64,000 nt of DNA from Flavobacterium reichenbachii (GTDB lineage Bacteria > Bacteroidota > Bacteroidia > Flavobacteriales > Flavobacteriaceae): positions 124,001 through 188,000 of the forward strand of contig NZ_MUHF01000005.1 of the NCBI RefSeq assembly GCF_002217435.1, given 5' to 3'. The notes under the pieces are model-generated. The model saw only the letters and a list, made by a program, of their open reading frames with translations. It was not told the DNA's origin and did no database searches. A program made the translations under genes and the position numbers. This document shows, in pieces, positions 18,605 through 27,142 of this stretch; the stretch's first letter is position 1; each line of letters opens with the position of its first letter.

Positions 18605-18634
18605 CTATTGAACCCCCTCAAAAAAAATAGAAAA

Positions 18635-19039
18635 ATGAAACGAAAAAAAATAGCAATTGTAGTTGCTGCCTTGCTGATAGCTGTTTCTGGAGGCATTTAT
18701 TTTTATTACGGTTTTCTCTTTAAGGAAGCTCGTAACATAGAAACCGAAATGCCTGATTTCAGTATAACGGCAGCCAAATTAATTGAAGATTACAGCTCAA
18801 ATCCTGAAAAAGCAAATTCATTGTATCTCAATAAAACTATTGAATTAAAAGGCTTGGTAACAAAGGAAACCGACTCTGTTATCGTACTTGAGAATTCTGT
18901 TTTCTGCCTTTTTACTCAAAAAATAACACAAAAACTTTTAAATAATAACACAGTTGTTAAGGGTAAATGTATTGGTTATGATGAACTGTTTCAGGAAATT
19001 AAATTAGACCAATGCACCATTAATAAACAAAATAATTAA
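18635..19039 (+). CDS. Membrane-anchored OB-fold (tRNA_anti-like) protein
   Basis: 134 residues from the ATG at 18635; the frame extends to a TTG at 18608, but this overlaps the region just after the promoter element and gives a poorer N-terminus. A basic start (MKRKKIAIV) and one hydrophobic segment (VVAALLIAVSGGIYFYYGFLF) anchor it. The rest resembles the tRNA_anti-like OB fold (LYLNKTIELKGLVTKE, VVKGKCIGYDEL). Such proteins are exported or membrane-bound and of unknown role. First gene behind promoter copy C. Confidence 0.75.
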   Translation: MKRKKIAIVVAALLIAVSGGIYFYYGFLFKEARNIETEMPDFSITAAKLIEDYSSNPEKANSLYLNKTIELKGLVTKETDSVIVLENSVFCLFTQKITQKLLNNNTVVKGKCIGYDELFQEIKLDQCTINKQNN

Positions 19040-19046
19040 TCCATTT

Positions 19047-19889
19047 ATGAAAAAATTCCTAGTCCCAATCTGCCTTTTTTTGGCTACGATAGCATATTCG
19101 CAAGACGATTTACTAAACAGTCTTGATTCTACTCAGGTAGAACAAAATTATTCTACTGCCACCTTTAAAGCCTTACAGCTGGTAACCTTACAGACCACAA
19201 AAATGCCTGCAAAAAAAGAATTCTATTTTGTAGTCTCTCATCGTTTTGGTACTGTAAAAGACGGTTTTGACAGCTTTTTTGGTCTTGATAATGCAACTAC
19301 AAAACTTGGAGGTATTTACGGAGTTACAGATTGGCTGTCTGTAAGCCTTTCGAGACATACGCTAAATAAGATGTACGAAACCGGAGTAAAATACAGAATG
19401 ACAAGACAAGACGATCATTTTCCTGTAGACATTGTGGGGCATACTGTTGCCGATATTAATACATTCTTAGAAAAAGAACAATATCCAGGTCTGGAATTTA
19501 AACATCGCATGACCTACGTACAGCAGCTGTTGATATCCAGAAAATTTAGCGACAAATTATCTTTTGAATTAGTGCCGTCGTTTGTACATAGAAATCTTTA
19601 CAATCCTGATTTAGAAAACGACAATCAGTTTTCTTTTGGAGGAGGCGGACGTTATAAAATCACTAAAAGATTATCTCTCAATTTAGAATACGTGCACAAT
19701 TTTGATAAACCAGATTTTTACAAAAATCCCCTATCTGTTGGTTTGGATGTAGAAACCGGCGGCCACGTTTTTCAGCTGATATTTACCAATTCACAATCTA
19801 TGAGCGAAAGCGGATATCTTACTAATGCATCTGGAGACTGGGGCAAAGGAGACTTCTTTTTTGGATTTAACTTATACAGAGTATTTTAA
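19047..19889 (+). CDS. DUF5777 family beta-barrel protein
   Basis: 280 residues with signal peptide (LATIAYSQ). The body is of the DUF5777 beta-barrel type: FYFVVSHRFGTVKDGFDSFFGLDN, then GIYGVTDWLSVSLSR, and a C-terminal barrel strand GDFFFGFNLYRVF. It is likely an outer-membrane protein. It lies 7 bp after the OB-fold gene and 19 bp before a cytochrome c lipoprotein, which suggests a redox-linked envelope function (inference). Confidence 0.8.
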   Translation: MKKFLVPICLFLATIAYSQDDLLNSLDSTQVEQNYSTATFKALQLVTLQTTKMPAKKEFYFVVSHRFGTVKDGFDSFFGLDNATTKLGGIYGVTDWLSVSLSRHTLNKMYETGVKYRMTRQDDHFPVDIVGHTVADINTFLEKEQYPGLEFKHRMTYVQQLLISRKFSDKLSFELVPSFVHRNLYNPDLENDNQFSFGGGGRYKITKRLSLNLEYVHNFDKPDFYKNPLSVGLDVETGGHVFQLIFTNSQSMSESGYLTNASGDWGKGDFFFGFNLYRVF

Positions 19890-19908
19890 TAACTATAAAT
19901 AATAAATT

Positions 19909-20298
19909 ATGAAAAAAGCAATAGCCCTAACAATCTTATTGGCAGTGTTTGCCAGCTGCAGTGATTCTGATACTTATCAGGATATTGAAACGCCGCCAAC
20001 CACCGAAACACCAGGAACAGAAACGCCTACAGAACCAACTGTTGTTAATTATACTAAAAATGTAAAATCAATAATTGATGCCAACTGTATTGGCTGCCAC
20101 CAAAGCGGAAGATCTGCTGGTTTTAGACCTTTAACTACTTACGCTGAAGTTAAAGCGGCAGTAGAAAATTCTGGCCTGCTGGCTCGTATTCAGCTTCAAA
20201 ATGGACAGCAGGGTATTATGCCTCAAGCAGGAAGAATGTCTCAGACCAATATTGATGTGATTGTAAAATGGAATACAGACGGACTTAAAGAAAATTAA
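19909..20298 (+). CDS. Monohaem cytochrome c lipoprotein
   Basis: 129 residues. Lipoprotein signal (VFASC, Cys about 18), a Thr/Pro-rich linker (ETPGTETPTEPT), then a c-type cytochrome domain with one haem site, NCIGCH, near residue 63-68. A conserved Met that could be the sixth ligand occurs in GQQGIMPQAGRMS. It is probably tethered to the outer membrane or the periplasmic face. It sits between DUF5777 and YceI in the ECF-controlled run. Confidence 0.88.
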   Translation: MKKAIALTILLAVFASCSDSDTYQDIETPPTTETPGTETPTEPTVVNYTKNVKSIIDANCIGCHQSGRSAGFRPLTTYAEVKAAVENSGLLARIQLQNGQQGIMPQAGRMSQTNIDVIVKWNTDGLKEN

Positions 20299-20303
20299 TC
20301 ATT

Positions 20304-20858
20304 ATGAAAAAGTCATTTATTAATCTGTTTGCAGTATTACTAATCATTACTGTTACCACAAATGGATCTGCGCAGAAACTGATAACAAAAACAGGAAATA
20401 TAAAATTTCAGGCTTCTATGCCTACTTATGAAGACGTTTCGGCTGAAAACAAAAGTGTATCTGCTATTTTAGAGCAGTCAACTGGAGATTTTGCTGCTTT
20501 GGTTCTTATAAAAGGCTTCCGATTTAAGACTGCCTTAATGGAAGAACATTTTAACGAGAACTATATGGAGTCTGAAAAGTTTTCTAAAGCAACTTTAAAA
20601 GGTAAAATAAGCGATTTGGATGTTTCTAAAATTACTAATACATCTAAAAATTTTACCCTAAAAGGAGATCTTACTATTCACGGCAAAACAAAACCTGTAA
20701 CGCTCTTAGTAAAAGTTTCTAAAGCTGCCAATGGAGTCAATATCAATGGTTCTTTTGAGGTAAAACCTGAAGATTTTGATATAGAAATACCAAATCTGGT
20801 TAGAAAAAAAATTGCTGATAAAGTAAAAATCGAATACAACTTTTCATTAATTAAATAA
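20304..20858 (+). CDS. YceI-family periplasmic protein
   Basis: 184 residues with signal peptide (VTTNGSAQ). It has YceI lipocalin-like features: GNIKFQASMP near the start, FRFKTALMEEHFNENYMESEKFSKATLKG in the middle and LTIHGKTKPVTL toward the end. YceI proteins bind polyisoprenoid-type lipids, often near cytochromes. It starts 5 bp after the cytochrome gene. A T-tailed hairpin follows at 20897-20929, so it is probably the last gene of the transcript. Confidence 0.88.
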   Translation: MKKSFINLFAVLLIITVTTNGSAQKLITKTGNIKFQASMPTYEDVSAENKSVSAILEQSTGDFAALVLIKGFRFKTALMEEHFNENYMESEKFSKATLKGKISDLDVSKITNTSKNFTLKGDLTIHGKTKPVTLLVKVSKAANGVNINGSFEVKPEDFDIEIPNLVRKKIADKVKIEYNFSLIK

Positions 20859-20896
20859 TCATTTTCAACACATTAAGTCTTTTAAAAAAATGATAT

Positions 20897-20929
20897 GAGG
20901 TCAGTTATATAAGGCTGACCTCTCTTTTT
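20897..20929 (+). terminator. Rho-independent terminator after yceI
   Basis: Stem GAGGTCAG/CTGACCTC (20897-20904 and 20915-20922), 10-nt loop, then TCTTTTT. It closes the unit that begins at promoter copy C. Confidence 0.75.
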
Positions 20930-20951
20930 AGTAATCATAATTTAAATTAAA

Positions 20952-21350
20952 ATGATCTGCAAAAATTATACTGTTACAGGAGAAGATGTAAATGATATAA
21001 TGGTGATGGAAAGTAATGCTTATTTCTCCTACACCATAAAAATATTATATCATTTTTTGTTTGACAAAGGGTTTTCAAAACAAAAACTCAATTCCCTGAA
21101 TTTGGCATTACAAGAAGGAAACAGCGAATTGGTCTGTTATAAAAATCTAATGTTTACTGAAGATTTTTTTATTGAAATGAAGCATTTTCATATGGACAAA
21201 AACATCAATATTAAAAGCCGTTTTTTCAACTCAAAAAACGAATGCTGTGCTGAAGTGACTAAAGAATTTGAATGGTTTGACGATATTCGCAGAGAAGTTA
21301 TAGCCACTCCGGTTAAAATTCTAAAGGGATTTAGTCCATTTATGAAATAA
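20952..21350 (+). CDS. Possible thioesterase-like (hot-dog) protein
   Basis: 132 residues, no signal peptide. The pattern suggests an acyl-CoA thioesterase-like fold: ESNAYFSYTIKILYHFLF near residues 20-38, a central strand IEMKHFHMDKNINIKSRFF and CCAEVTKEFEWFD, then an IATPVKI ending. The catalytic Asp of the 4HBT family is not obvious, so the family call is tentative. It lies behind the yceI terminator and ends 25 bp from the convergent MbnH-like gene. Confidence 0.5.
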   Translation: MICKNYTVTGEDVNDIMVMESNAYFSYTIKILYHFLFDKGFSKQKLNSLNLALQEGNSELVCYKNLMFTEDFFIEMKHFHMDKNINIKSRFFNSKNECCAEVTKEFEWFDDIRREVIATPVKILKGFSPFMK

Positions 21351-21375
21351 AGTATCTTTTACTATTTTAAAATTC

Positions 21376-22395
21376 CTAATTTCTTATAAAATCATGATCA
21401 TTAAGTGTTTTCATAAACGAAATCAGATTGTTTTTTTCTTCTTCTGTAAGAGGAATTTTTGCACCATTATTTTTAAAAATCGGATCCAGATTATCAGCCT
21501 CTAAAACGCCGTTATCAAAATAATCCAATACAGATTTTAAAGTCGGAAACTGGCCAAAACTTCCATAAGGAGCAGTATATTCGATATTTCGCAGCGTTGG
21601 AACACGAAAACTCATAAAATCAGAAGGAATTCCTGTAACTCTTCCTCTTCCTGCTTCGTTAGAATTAGTGTTTAAAGGAAAACCAATATTTCTAAAACTC
21701 TGATCTGTAAACAATTCTGTACTGTGACAACTCGCACATTTTTGCTGAAAAGTTTGATATCCTTTTGCTTCGCTTTCTGTAAAAGTTTCTCCTTCATTTC
21801 GCTTTACTTTATCATATTTACTATTGGCAGAAATTAATGTATATTCAAACTGCGCGATACTTTTATAGATTCTGTCTGGGGTAATATTATCATCTCCAAA
21901 TGCCTTTAAAAACAGTTCTTTATAATCGGAATCATTTTTAATTTTACCAATAACTTCCAAAATAGAAGAATCCATTTCTTCATGAGTGATGATTGGAACT
22001 AAGGGCTGATTTTCAAGCTGGAGTTTACTTCCGTCCCAATTGTAAAATTTCATAAACATCAGATTCTGAATCGATGGTGTATTTCTAAGTCCAACTCTTC
22101 CCTCAATTCCTACAGCTTGCGGATTATGGTCTGCAAATGCATTTTCCTGAATATGACAGCTGGAACAAGAAATCGTATTATCTGCACTAAATCTTTTCTC
22201 ACTAAAAAGCTTTTGACCTAATTCTACGCCATATTTTGTAGGTTTGTTTAAACTTACGAAGCTGTTTATTTCTGGAAAACCTGTCGGAATATTTAGTGAA
22301 ATCTCAGGATTATCAATAGAAATCATATCAGAATCATCATTACTGCAGGATGTTAGCAATAAGAGTAGTATTCCAAAACCAATTATTTTTTTCAT
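21376..22395 (-). CDS. Dihaem cytochrome c peroxidase/MauG-type lipoprotein, MbnH-like
   Basis: 339 residues. Lipoprotein signal (LLLLTSC, Cys 17). Two c-type haem sites, CSSCH (77-81) and CASCH (220-224), lie in a layout typical of bacterial dihaem peroxidases (FSADNTISCSSCH; later VPTLRNIEYTAPYGSFG). Downstream of an MbnP gene, a MauG-like member usually acts as MbnH, which oxidises a Trp of MbnP. That role here is inferred from gene order; a plain cytochrome c peroxidase is the alternative. Confidence 0.88.
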   Translation of the reverse strand: MKKIIGFGILLLLLTSCSNDDSDMISIDNPEISLNIPTGFPEINSFVSLNKPTKYGVELGQKLFSEKRFSADNTISCSSCHIQENAFADHNPQAVGIEGRVGLRNTPSIQNLMFMKFYNWDGSKLQLENQPLVPIITHEEMDSSILEVIGKIKNDSDYKELFLKAFGDDNITPDRIYKSIAQFEYTLISANSKYDKVKRNEGETFTESEAKGYQTFQQKCASCHSTELFTDQSFRNIGFPLNTNSNEAGRGRVTGIPSDFMSFRVPTLRNIEYTAPYGSFGQFPTLKSVLDYFDNGVLEADNLDPIFKNNGAKIPLTEEEKNNLISFMKTLNDHDFIRN

Positions 22396-22413
22396 GATTA
22401 ATGAACATTAAAA

Positions 22414-22448
22414 AGAACCGTCTAAATGTTTAAAATTCAGACGGTTCT
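22414..22448 (-). terminator. Hairpin between the mbnP-like and mbnH-like genes
   Basis: Arms AGAACCGTCT/AGACGGTTCT (10 bp, perfect) with a 15-nt loop. On the minus strand it is followed by only four T. It lies between two genes expected to be expressed together, so partial termination, mRNA stabilisation or processing are all possible. Confidence 0.5.
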
Positions 22449-22458
22449 ATAATACATT

Positions 22459-23325
22459 TTAGTTTTCTACACTAGTTACAGAAAACATGCCGCTAATATC
22501 GCTTAAGCCATTTCCTCCCAGATTGTCAACAAATTTTACCATCTGAGCAGCCGTGTGCACGTTTGGAGTTGCATTGTCGCCCATTCCTGTTCCGGTTGAT
22601 AAAGTAATTGTATTGATTTTTCCGCTCAACAATTTGTCAAAATCCGCTTTTATTTTGATTTTTGGAGCTTTACTTCCTACCACTGCATTTGCAGTCAGAT
22701 TTAAAGTAATATCTCGGTATGCGTTTACACCTTGTGTATAACTTCCTGCTGTTCCTTCAACAGTACTTCCGGTATGAATGGACATGGCTTTATTATCGGT
22801 ATCATAAAAGCCTTCTACTTTTGTAAAACGGTAACCACTTCCCCATTCCCACATCATAGCAGTATCATTGGCGCCAGCTGCTGCATAGAAATTAGGAAAT
22901 CTCACCTGATCCAAAGTGTTTTGTTCTTGTTTAATACCTAAACCAAATTTAATCTGTTTATAAGATGCAGAAGGAATATTACTCAAAACGTAACTAAGTG
23001 AAGCCGTTTTTGACTGATCAATAACTGTTGCTCCTTTATCTAAATCGTTCACATTGTAAGGAACTTCAGTGCCATTATCTTTAATAAGACGGATATTGCT
23101 GATTACATATTTCAATTCTGAGAAATGATGCACTTGTCCCGCAGCCGAAGTATTTGAAGTTGCAGCAACTGATGCCGCATCTCCAAGAACAATTGTATTG
23201 TTTTTAAAAGTATTATTGAATTCTAAAGTTACATTGTTTGCTGCAGGATTGTCATCATCGCTTGAACATGATACAAATGCCAAAGCGGCAACTGATAATA
23301 AAAGGTATTTTTTTAAATTTTGCAT
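22459..23325 (-). CDS. MbnP family copper-binding lipoprotein
   Basis: 288 residues. Lipoprotein signal (LAFVSC, Cys 20) and Ser/Asp linker. MbnP-type features: NVTLEFNNTF at the start, HHFSELKYVISNIRL near 66-80, and MMWEWGSGYRFTKVEGF near 157-173 followed by MSIHTGS near 181-187. In known MbnP a Trp is converted to kynurenine by MbnH and helps to bind copper; W159 or W161 would be the candidate here. The dihaem MbnH-like gene follows 63 bp downstream. Confidence 0.85.
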   Translation of the reverse strand: MQNLKKYLLLSVAALAFVSCSSDDDNPAANNVTLEFNNTFKNNTIVLGDAASVAATSNTSAAGQVHHFSELKYVISNIRLIKDNGTEVPYNVNDLDKGATVIDQSKTASLSYVLSNIPSASYKQIKFGLGIKQEQNTLDQVRFPNFYAAAGANDTAMMWEWGSGYRFTKVEGFYDTDNKAMSIHTGSTVEGTAGSYTQGVNAYRDITLNLTANAVVGSKAPKIKIKADFDKLLSGKINTITLSTGTGMGDNATPNVHTAAQMVKFVDNLGGNGLSDISGMFSVTSVEN

Positions 23326-23380
23326 TTTTATTGATTTAAATAATTGTATTTACTGTTTAACCTGTTGGGTAATTATTTTC

Positions 23381-23505
23381 AACACATAGATTTTATTTAA
23401 TTTGATAAAGATTAAAATAAATGACAAATCATTTACACATAGCTTTGTGCATTAATGCAAGTGAAACGCCTTTTAACAGCAGTAAAAGCTATGTTTCTAT
23501 GTGTT
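23381..23505. repeat. Nested inverted-repeat element in an intergenic gap
   Basis: Outer arms AACACATAGA (23381-23390) and TCTATGTGTT (23496-23505); inner arms ACATAGCTTT (23437-23446) and AAAGCTATGT (23485-23494). All four arms are variants of one CATAG-containing sequence. It fills the gap between the small CxGxC gene and mbnP. Similar CTATGTGTTT-type intergenic repeats are familiar from Flavobacterium genomes (recollection, not checked). Confidence 0.55.
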
Positions 23506-23533
23506 TAAATTATTTTTTAATTGAGGGAATTAA

Positions 23534-23899
23534 TCAGCAGATAGGCGGCGGTACAAAAATTTCAAGATATAGAGCCAATAGCTTTAAATCTTTATAAATC
23601 AATATTCTATTTGAATTTATGGCTTTAAAATTTTCTATTCTAAAGTCAATATTAGAAATCAGAACAAGGTCAATCTTCTTGCTGATGCTGTTTTCTAAAT
23701 CACTCTTCTTTTCAGATTTTTGCAATTCTTTTTTCAAATGACATTTGCCATGACACTGCAGTTCGGGTTTCGCTTTATTTTCACAAAATTCCTGTTCTAT
23801 CTTTTGCTGGTTGAGTTTAAAGTGTACAATAATCAATGCCTGCTGAAAAGAAACCAGCAGGAATAGAATTGTCATTGTAATACTAAAAACTTTTTTCAT
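23534..23899 (-). CDS. Small membrane-anchored CxGxC protein of the copper cluster
   Basis: 121 residues. One N-terminal hydrophobic segment (ITMTILFLLVSFQQALIIVHF), then QKIEQEFCENK, a Cys/His motif CHGKCHLKKEL, a charged helix and a final FVPPPIC. The pattern C-x(8-10)-CxGxC-x-L-x-K and a C-terminal PPxC recur in the protein at 27143-27520. Cys and His ligands next to a copper receptor suggest a metal-handling role. The family was not recognised by name. It starts 4 bp after the receptor stop and is probably cotranscribed. Confidence 0.7.
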   Translation of the reverse strand: MKKVFSITMTILFLLVSFQQALIIVHFKLNQQKIEQEFCENKAKPELQCHGKCHLKKELQKSEKKSDLENSISKKIDLVLISNIDFRIENFKAINSNRILIYKDLKLLALYLEIFVPPPIC

Positions 23900-23903
23900 T
23901 ATT

Positions 23904-25886
23904 TTAGAAACTAAATTTTAAAGACGTGAAAATGTTACGTCCCATTCTTGGAATATTTCCCCAGTCGGCATAGGTACTGTAATATTCATTTAATAAATTT
24001 TCTGCACCAATCTGTACAACGCTTTTTACTTTATTGATTTGGAAAGTGTAATTGGCAGAAAGATTCCAAATTGTGTAAGCAGGAGTTTGATCTTCGCCAT
24101 ATTCGGGGCTGTAATTAATTTGAGCAAAATCACCGTTAACAGAAGTCTGGATTCCAAAATTTTTATGCATAAAATGAAGCGAAGTCTGGTAGCTCAACGG
24201 ACGAATAAATGGCAGGTTTTCGCCATTGTTATCTGTTCCTCTGGCATAAGTAAGCGTACCTTTCCAATGCAGATGTTCTAAAATATCATAACTCGTATTC
24301 AATGACATATTAAAAAGCGCCGCATTGTCTAATGACGTATATCCTTTTACTCCAACCGATTGGTAATTCATCGGACTTCCCATACTTAAAATCCTGCCGA
24401 TAATGTAATTTTGAATGTAGAAATAATTCACTTTTCCCTGAAGGCTGAATCTTTCGTTTTTAAAACCAGCACTTGCGTTACCTTCATACGAAATTTCGTT
24501 TTTCAAATTTGGATTTCCGATATAATCATAACGGTCAAAACTATTGTAAATGTAATAGCCGTAACCTTCAGAAACAGAAGGCGCTCTGTGGCCGTAACCT
24601 GTTCCGACTGAGAAATTAAAATGATCAACATTAAGCTGATAACCAGCATTAAGACTTGGCAAAAAACGAGTTTTTTCCTGTGGTGCTCCCGGATGAAAAA
24701 TCCAGTTGAATTCTACATATTTGGAATAATTGTAATTTACTCCCAGAGAACCTCCCAAATTCACCTGACTTTTCTCTGAAATATCCCATGAATTATTCAT
24801 AGAAAGTCCGGCGTAACGGGTAGTGACCCACGGCCAGCTGTAGGCAAACATGGTTCTTTTACTTCGGTCCTGCGGATACATGCGCATTTCTGCAATAGAT
24901 AAATTATCGTAAGCATTAAGCTGTATTTCAGAAGAGTAACTATTCTTTTTCAGGTTTGCTTTAGAAACTAATCCGTAAGTTGTACTCCAGCCCGGCATAT
25001 CCATATGAACCAGATTTTCTGGACGTGTAGTATCGTCCATATAATGTTCTATTGCATTGAAGTACAATTTAGTATCTATAACTCTCACCAATCCTTCTTC
25101 AAATAATTGTTTGTAAGAAGCAGATGTTATGAGGGCGCGCGAAAGTGACAAATCCATTGGCAGTGCGGGATAACCAACATCTTTTGCCATATCAAAAATA
25201 GCATCTACTCTTACCGATGATAAATCGCTTGTTTTATAAGCTAAACCCAGTGAAGTGTTGAATTTTTTATATTGTGAATGTTTCACTTCATCGTTATTTC
25301 CGTCAGAATAATTCTCAGCAGTTCGATAAGAAATACTTCCGTCGGCTGCGAATTTATTACTTGAATAAGAAACATTTCCGAGATTAAAAAACTGTTTATT
25401 ATTAAACTCAAAACCGCTTTGGTAAGCTCCGCCCCATTTTCTTTTACTGCTAAATGCTGTACTTTTCCTTTTAAGGTCAATGCTTCCGGCAACTGTTGCT
25501 CCGTGCAGATTTCCTTCCTGCCCCGACTTTATATCAATAGCAGCGAGATTATTACTTTCTACATAAGAGGTAATAGGATCCATTTTGTCGGTACACGCAC
25601 CAAAAACGTGCATTCCGTCAATCGTAACGGTAGAACGTTCCGTGCTCATATTATTTAACAAAGGTTCCCATGCATAAGCCCCTCTTTTTATGAAACTTAT
25701 ATTATCAGAAGATGATAAAAACTCATCGACAGAAACGGCCATTTTCATCTCTGTTTCAATTTTCTTTTTCGCCGCTCCTTTTACGGTTACTTCTTCCAGG
25801 TTTTTTATGCTGTCGTGGTGTGTATGATTATTTTGGGCAGTTGCAGCGATTCCAAAAAAAGCTAACATTATTACTGTATATTTCAT
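23904..25886 (-). CDS. TonB-dependent copper receptor, OprC/NosA-like
   Basis: 660 residues. Signal peptide (GIAATAQ), then a His-rich start (HTHHD). The plug at about 55-140 includes VTIDGMHVFGACTDKMDP. C98 and M102 form a CxxxM motif, and H281-Y-M283 forms HxM. The CxxxM plus HxM pair is the copper site known from OprC. There is no STN domain. The barrel ends in NIFTSLKFSF. The YtkA-like lipoprotein gene lies 4 bp before it, the small CxGxC gene 4 bp after it. The copper assignment rests on the motif and on MbnP/MbnH nearby. Confidence 0.88.
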   Translation of the reverse strand: MKYTVIMLAFFGIAATAQNNHTHHDSIKNLEEVTVKGAAKKKIETEMKMAVSVDEFLSSSDNISFIKRGAYAWEPLLNNMSTERSTVTIDGMHVFGACTDKMDPITSYVESNNLAAIDIKSGQEGNLHGATVAGSIDLKRKSTAFSSKRKWGGAYQSGFEFNNKQFFNLGNVSYSSNKFAADGSISYRTAENYSDGNNDEVKHSQYKKFNTSLGLAYKTSDLSSVRVDAIFDMAKDVGYPALPMDLSLSRALITSASYKQLFEEGLVRVIDTKLYFNAIEHYMDDTTRPENLVHMDMPGWSTTYGLVSKANLKKNSYSSEIQLNAYDNLSIAEMRMYPQDRSKRTMFAYSWPWVTTRYAGLSMNNSWDISEKSQVNLGGSLGVNYNYSKYVEFNWIFHPGAPQEKTRFLPSLNAGYQLNVDHFNFSVGTGYGHRAPSVSEGYGYYIYNSFDRYDYIGNPNLKNEISYEGNASAGFKNERFSLQGKVNYFYIQNYIIGRILSMGSPMNYQSVGVKGYTSLDNAALFNMSLNTSYDILEHLHWKGTLTYARGTDNNGENLPFIRPLSYQTSLHFMHKNFGIQTSVNGDFAQINYSPEYGEDQTPAYTIWNLSANYTFQINKVKSVVQIGAENLLNEYYSTYADWGNIPRMGRNIFTSLKFSF

Positions 25887-25890
25887 GTTT

Positions 25891-26814
25891 TTAAAATAAT
25901 GTATCTATATAAAGTTCACTTTTTACACCTTCTACGCCAGGAGTAAAATCTGTAGGAACAACTGTTCCTTTTAGGATCAAACCATTCTGATTCATCATAA
26001 TTAAGTTTAAAGTCCAGTTTCCTGTCATCGTATAATTCACAACTCCATGATACAGACCATCATTTTGCTGTGTCAAATCTTTATTATTTGGCGAAGAATG
26101 ATTTCCCATAGAAGGTTCGGGCATTCTTGGATCTAATTTCAATGTAAAACCATTTACTTCTGAATAAGAAAATTGCGATGGATCTGGAAAATTTCCAGCG
26201 GAATTAGACGGTTTATTATATTTATAGATTCCGGCAGTTAGCGGATTTTCTGCCACTGTAGGCTTTTGAGGAGAAACCAATGCAATAAAATATTGTTCTC
26301 CATCATTTCCTTTAAAGGAAGTCATATTCAGGTTTTTATTGCTTTGTTTTTCTACAGCAACATCTTTATCAACTTTATACACTTGATTATCAGAAGTAAA
26401 ACTAACATACAACTTCCAGCTTGCCATTGTTGCGCTCTCGCTTGTAAAAACCGAATATCCTGCATAGTATTTATTTACTGCATCATATTTCAAATTATAT
26501 AAATGCGGACATGAAGATGTGTTTCCGTCAGGATTACTCATGACAGGCAAAAATGTTACTTCTGATGTGCTTATGTTTTGGCTGGTCTGCATATTCAGAA
26601 TTTTTAAATGAATTTCATTATACCCTTTGTAGAAAGCACCGTTTAATGCTTCAATACTTATTTTATAATTACCGCTGGTAAAAGAAGCTGCTTCTTTAAA
26701 TTCATAATATTCAGGAACTTCAGAACCTAACTCGGCTTCGTAATCTGTTTTATCAATCGTACAGGAAGTAATCGCTAAAAACAATGCGATTACAAGAAAA
26801 TTAAAAAATTTCAT
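25891..26814 (-). CDS. YtkA/FixH-like lipoprotein of the copper cluster
   Basis: 307 residues. Lipoprotein signal (LAITSC, Cys 18). Two beta-sandwich-like halves; the second has MPEPSMGNHSSPN near 228-240 followed by GLYHGVVNYTMTGNWTLNL, which is the Met/His-plus-GxW arrangement of YtkA-like domains associated with copper. The first half has FLPVMSNPDGNTSSCPH. First gene of a tight minus-strand run with the receptor and the CxGxC protein. Confidence 0.75.
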   Translation of the reverse strand: MKFFNFLVIALFLAITSCTIDKTDYEAELGSEVPEYYEFKEAASFTSGNYKISIEALNGAFYKGYNEIHLKILNMQTSQNISTSEVTFLPVMSNPDGNTSSCPHLYNLKYDAVNKYYAGYSVFTSESATMASWKLYVSFTSDNQVYKVDKDVAVEKQSNKNLNMTSFKGNDGEQYFIALVSPQKPTVAENPLTAGIYKYNKPSNSAGNFPDPSQFSYSEVNGFTLKLDPRMPEPSMGNHSSPNNKDLTQQNDGLYHGVVNYTMTGNWTLNLIMMNQNGLILKGTVVPTDFTPGVEGVKSELYIDTLF

Positions 26815-27142
26815 TATTAATGAGTGTTATATAAACGGTTTAAAAACATAGCATAATGCCATTTGATTTAGAAAATCAAAAACAAGCTAAAGTGCCGTTA
26901 AATTAGACTAGACAAGGAATGAGATAACTGAAAAAATAAATTATTCAGTCAGTAAAAAGAGATCATTAAAATCAGTATCGAAAAGTAAATGCAGTAGTAA
27001 TACTCAAATGAATGCAAATTATTCATTTGAAAAATCCTTGAAATAAGCATAAAATGACCGCGCTTATTTGTATTGTTAATAATCACTGATTATCATACCA
27101 ATGAACTAACAAACCTACATTAAATTGAAACCAAAATTTGAT
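26815..27142. other. 328-bp intergenic region with two inverted repeats
   Basis: No ORF is supported. Two hairpins are visible: CAAATGAAT-N7-ATTCATTTG (27005-27029, perfect 9 bp) and AAATAAGC-N13-GCTTATTT (27041-27069). They lie between the stop of the 125-residue gene and the start of the YtkA-like gene and may be a terminator region or an operator of the copper operon. Confidence 0.45.
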
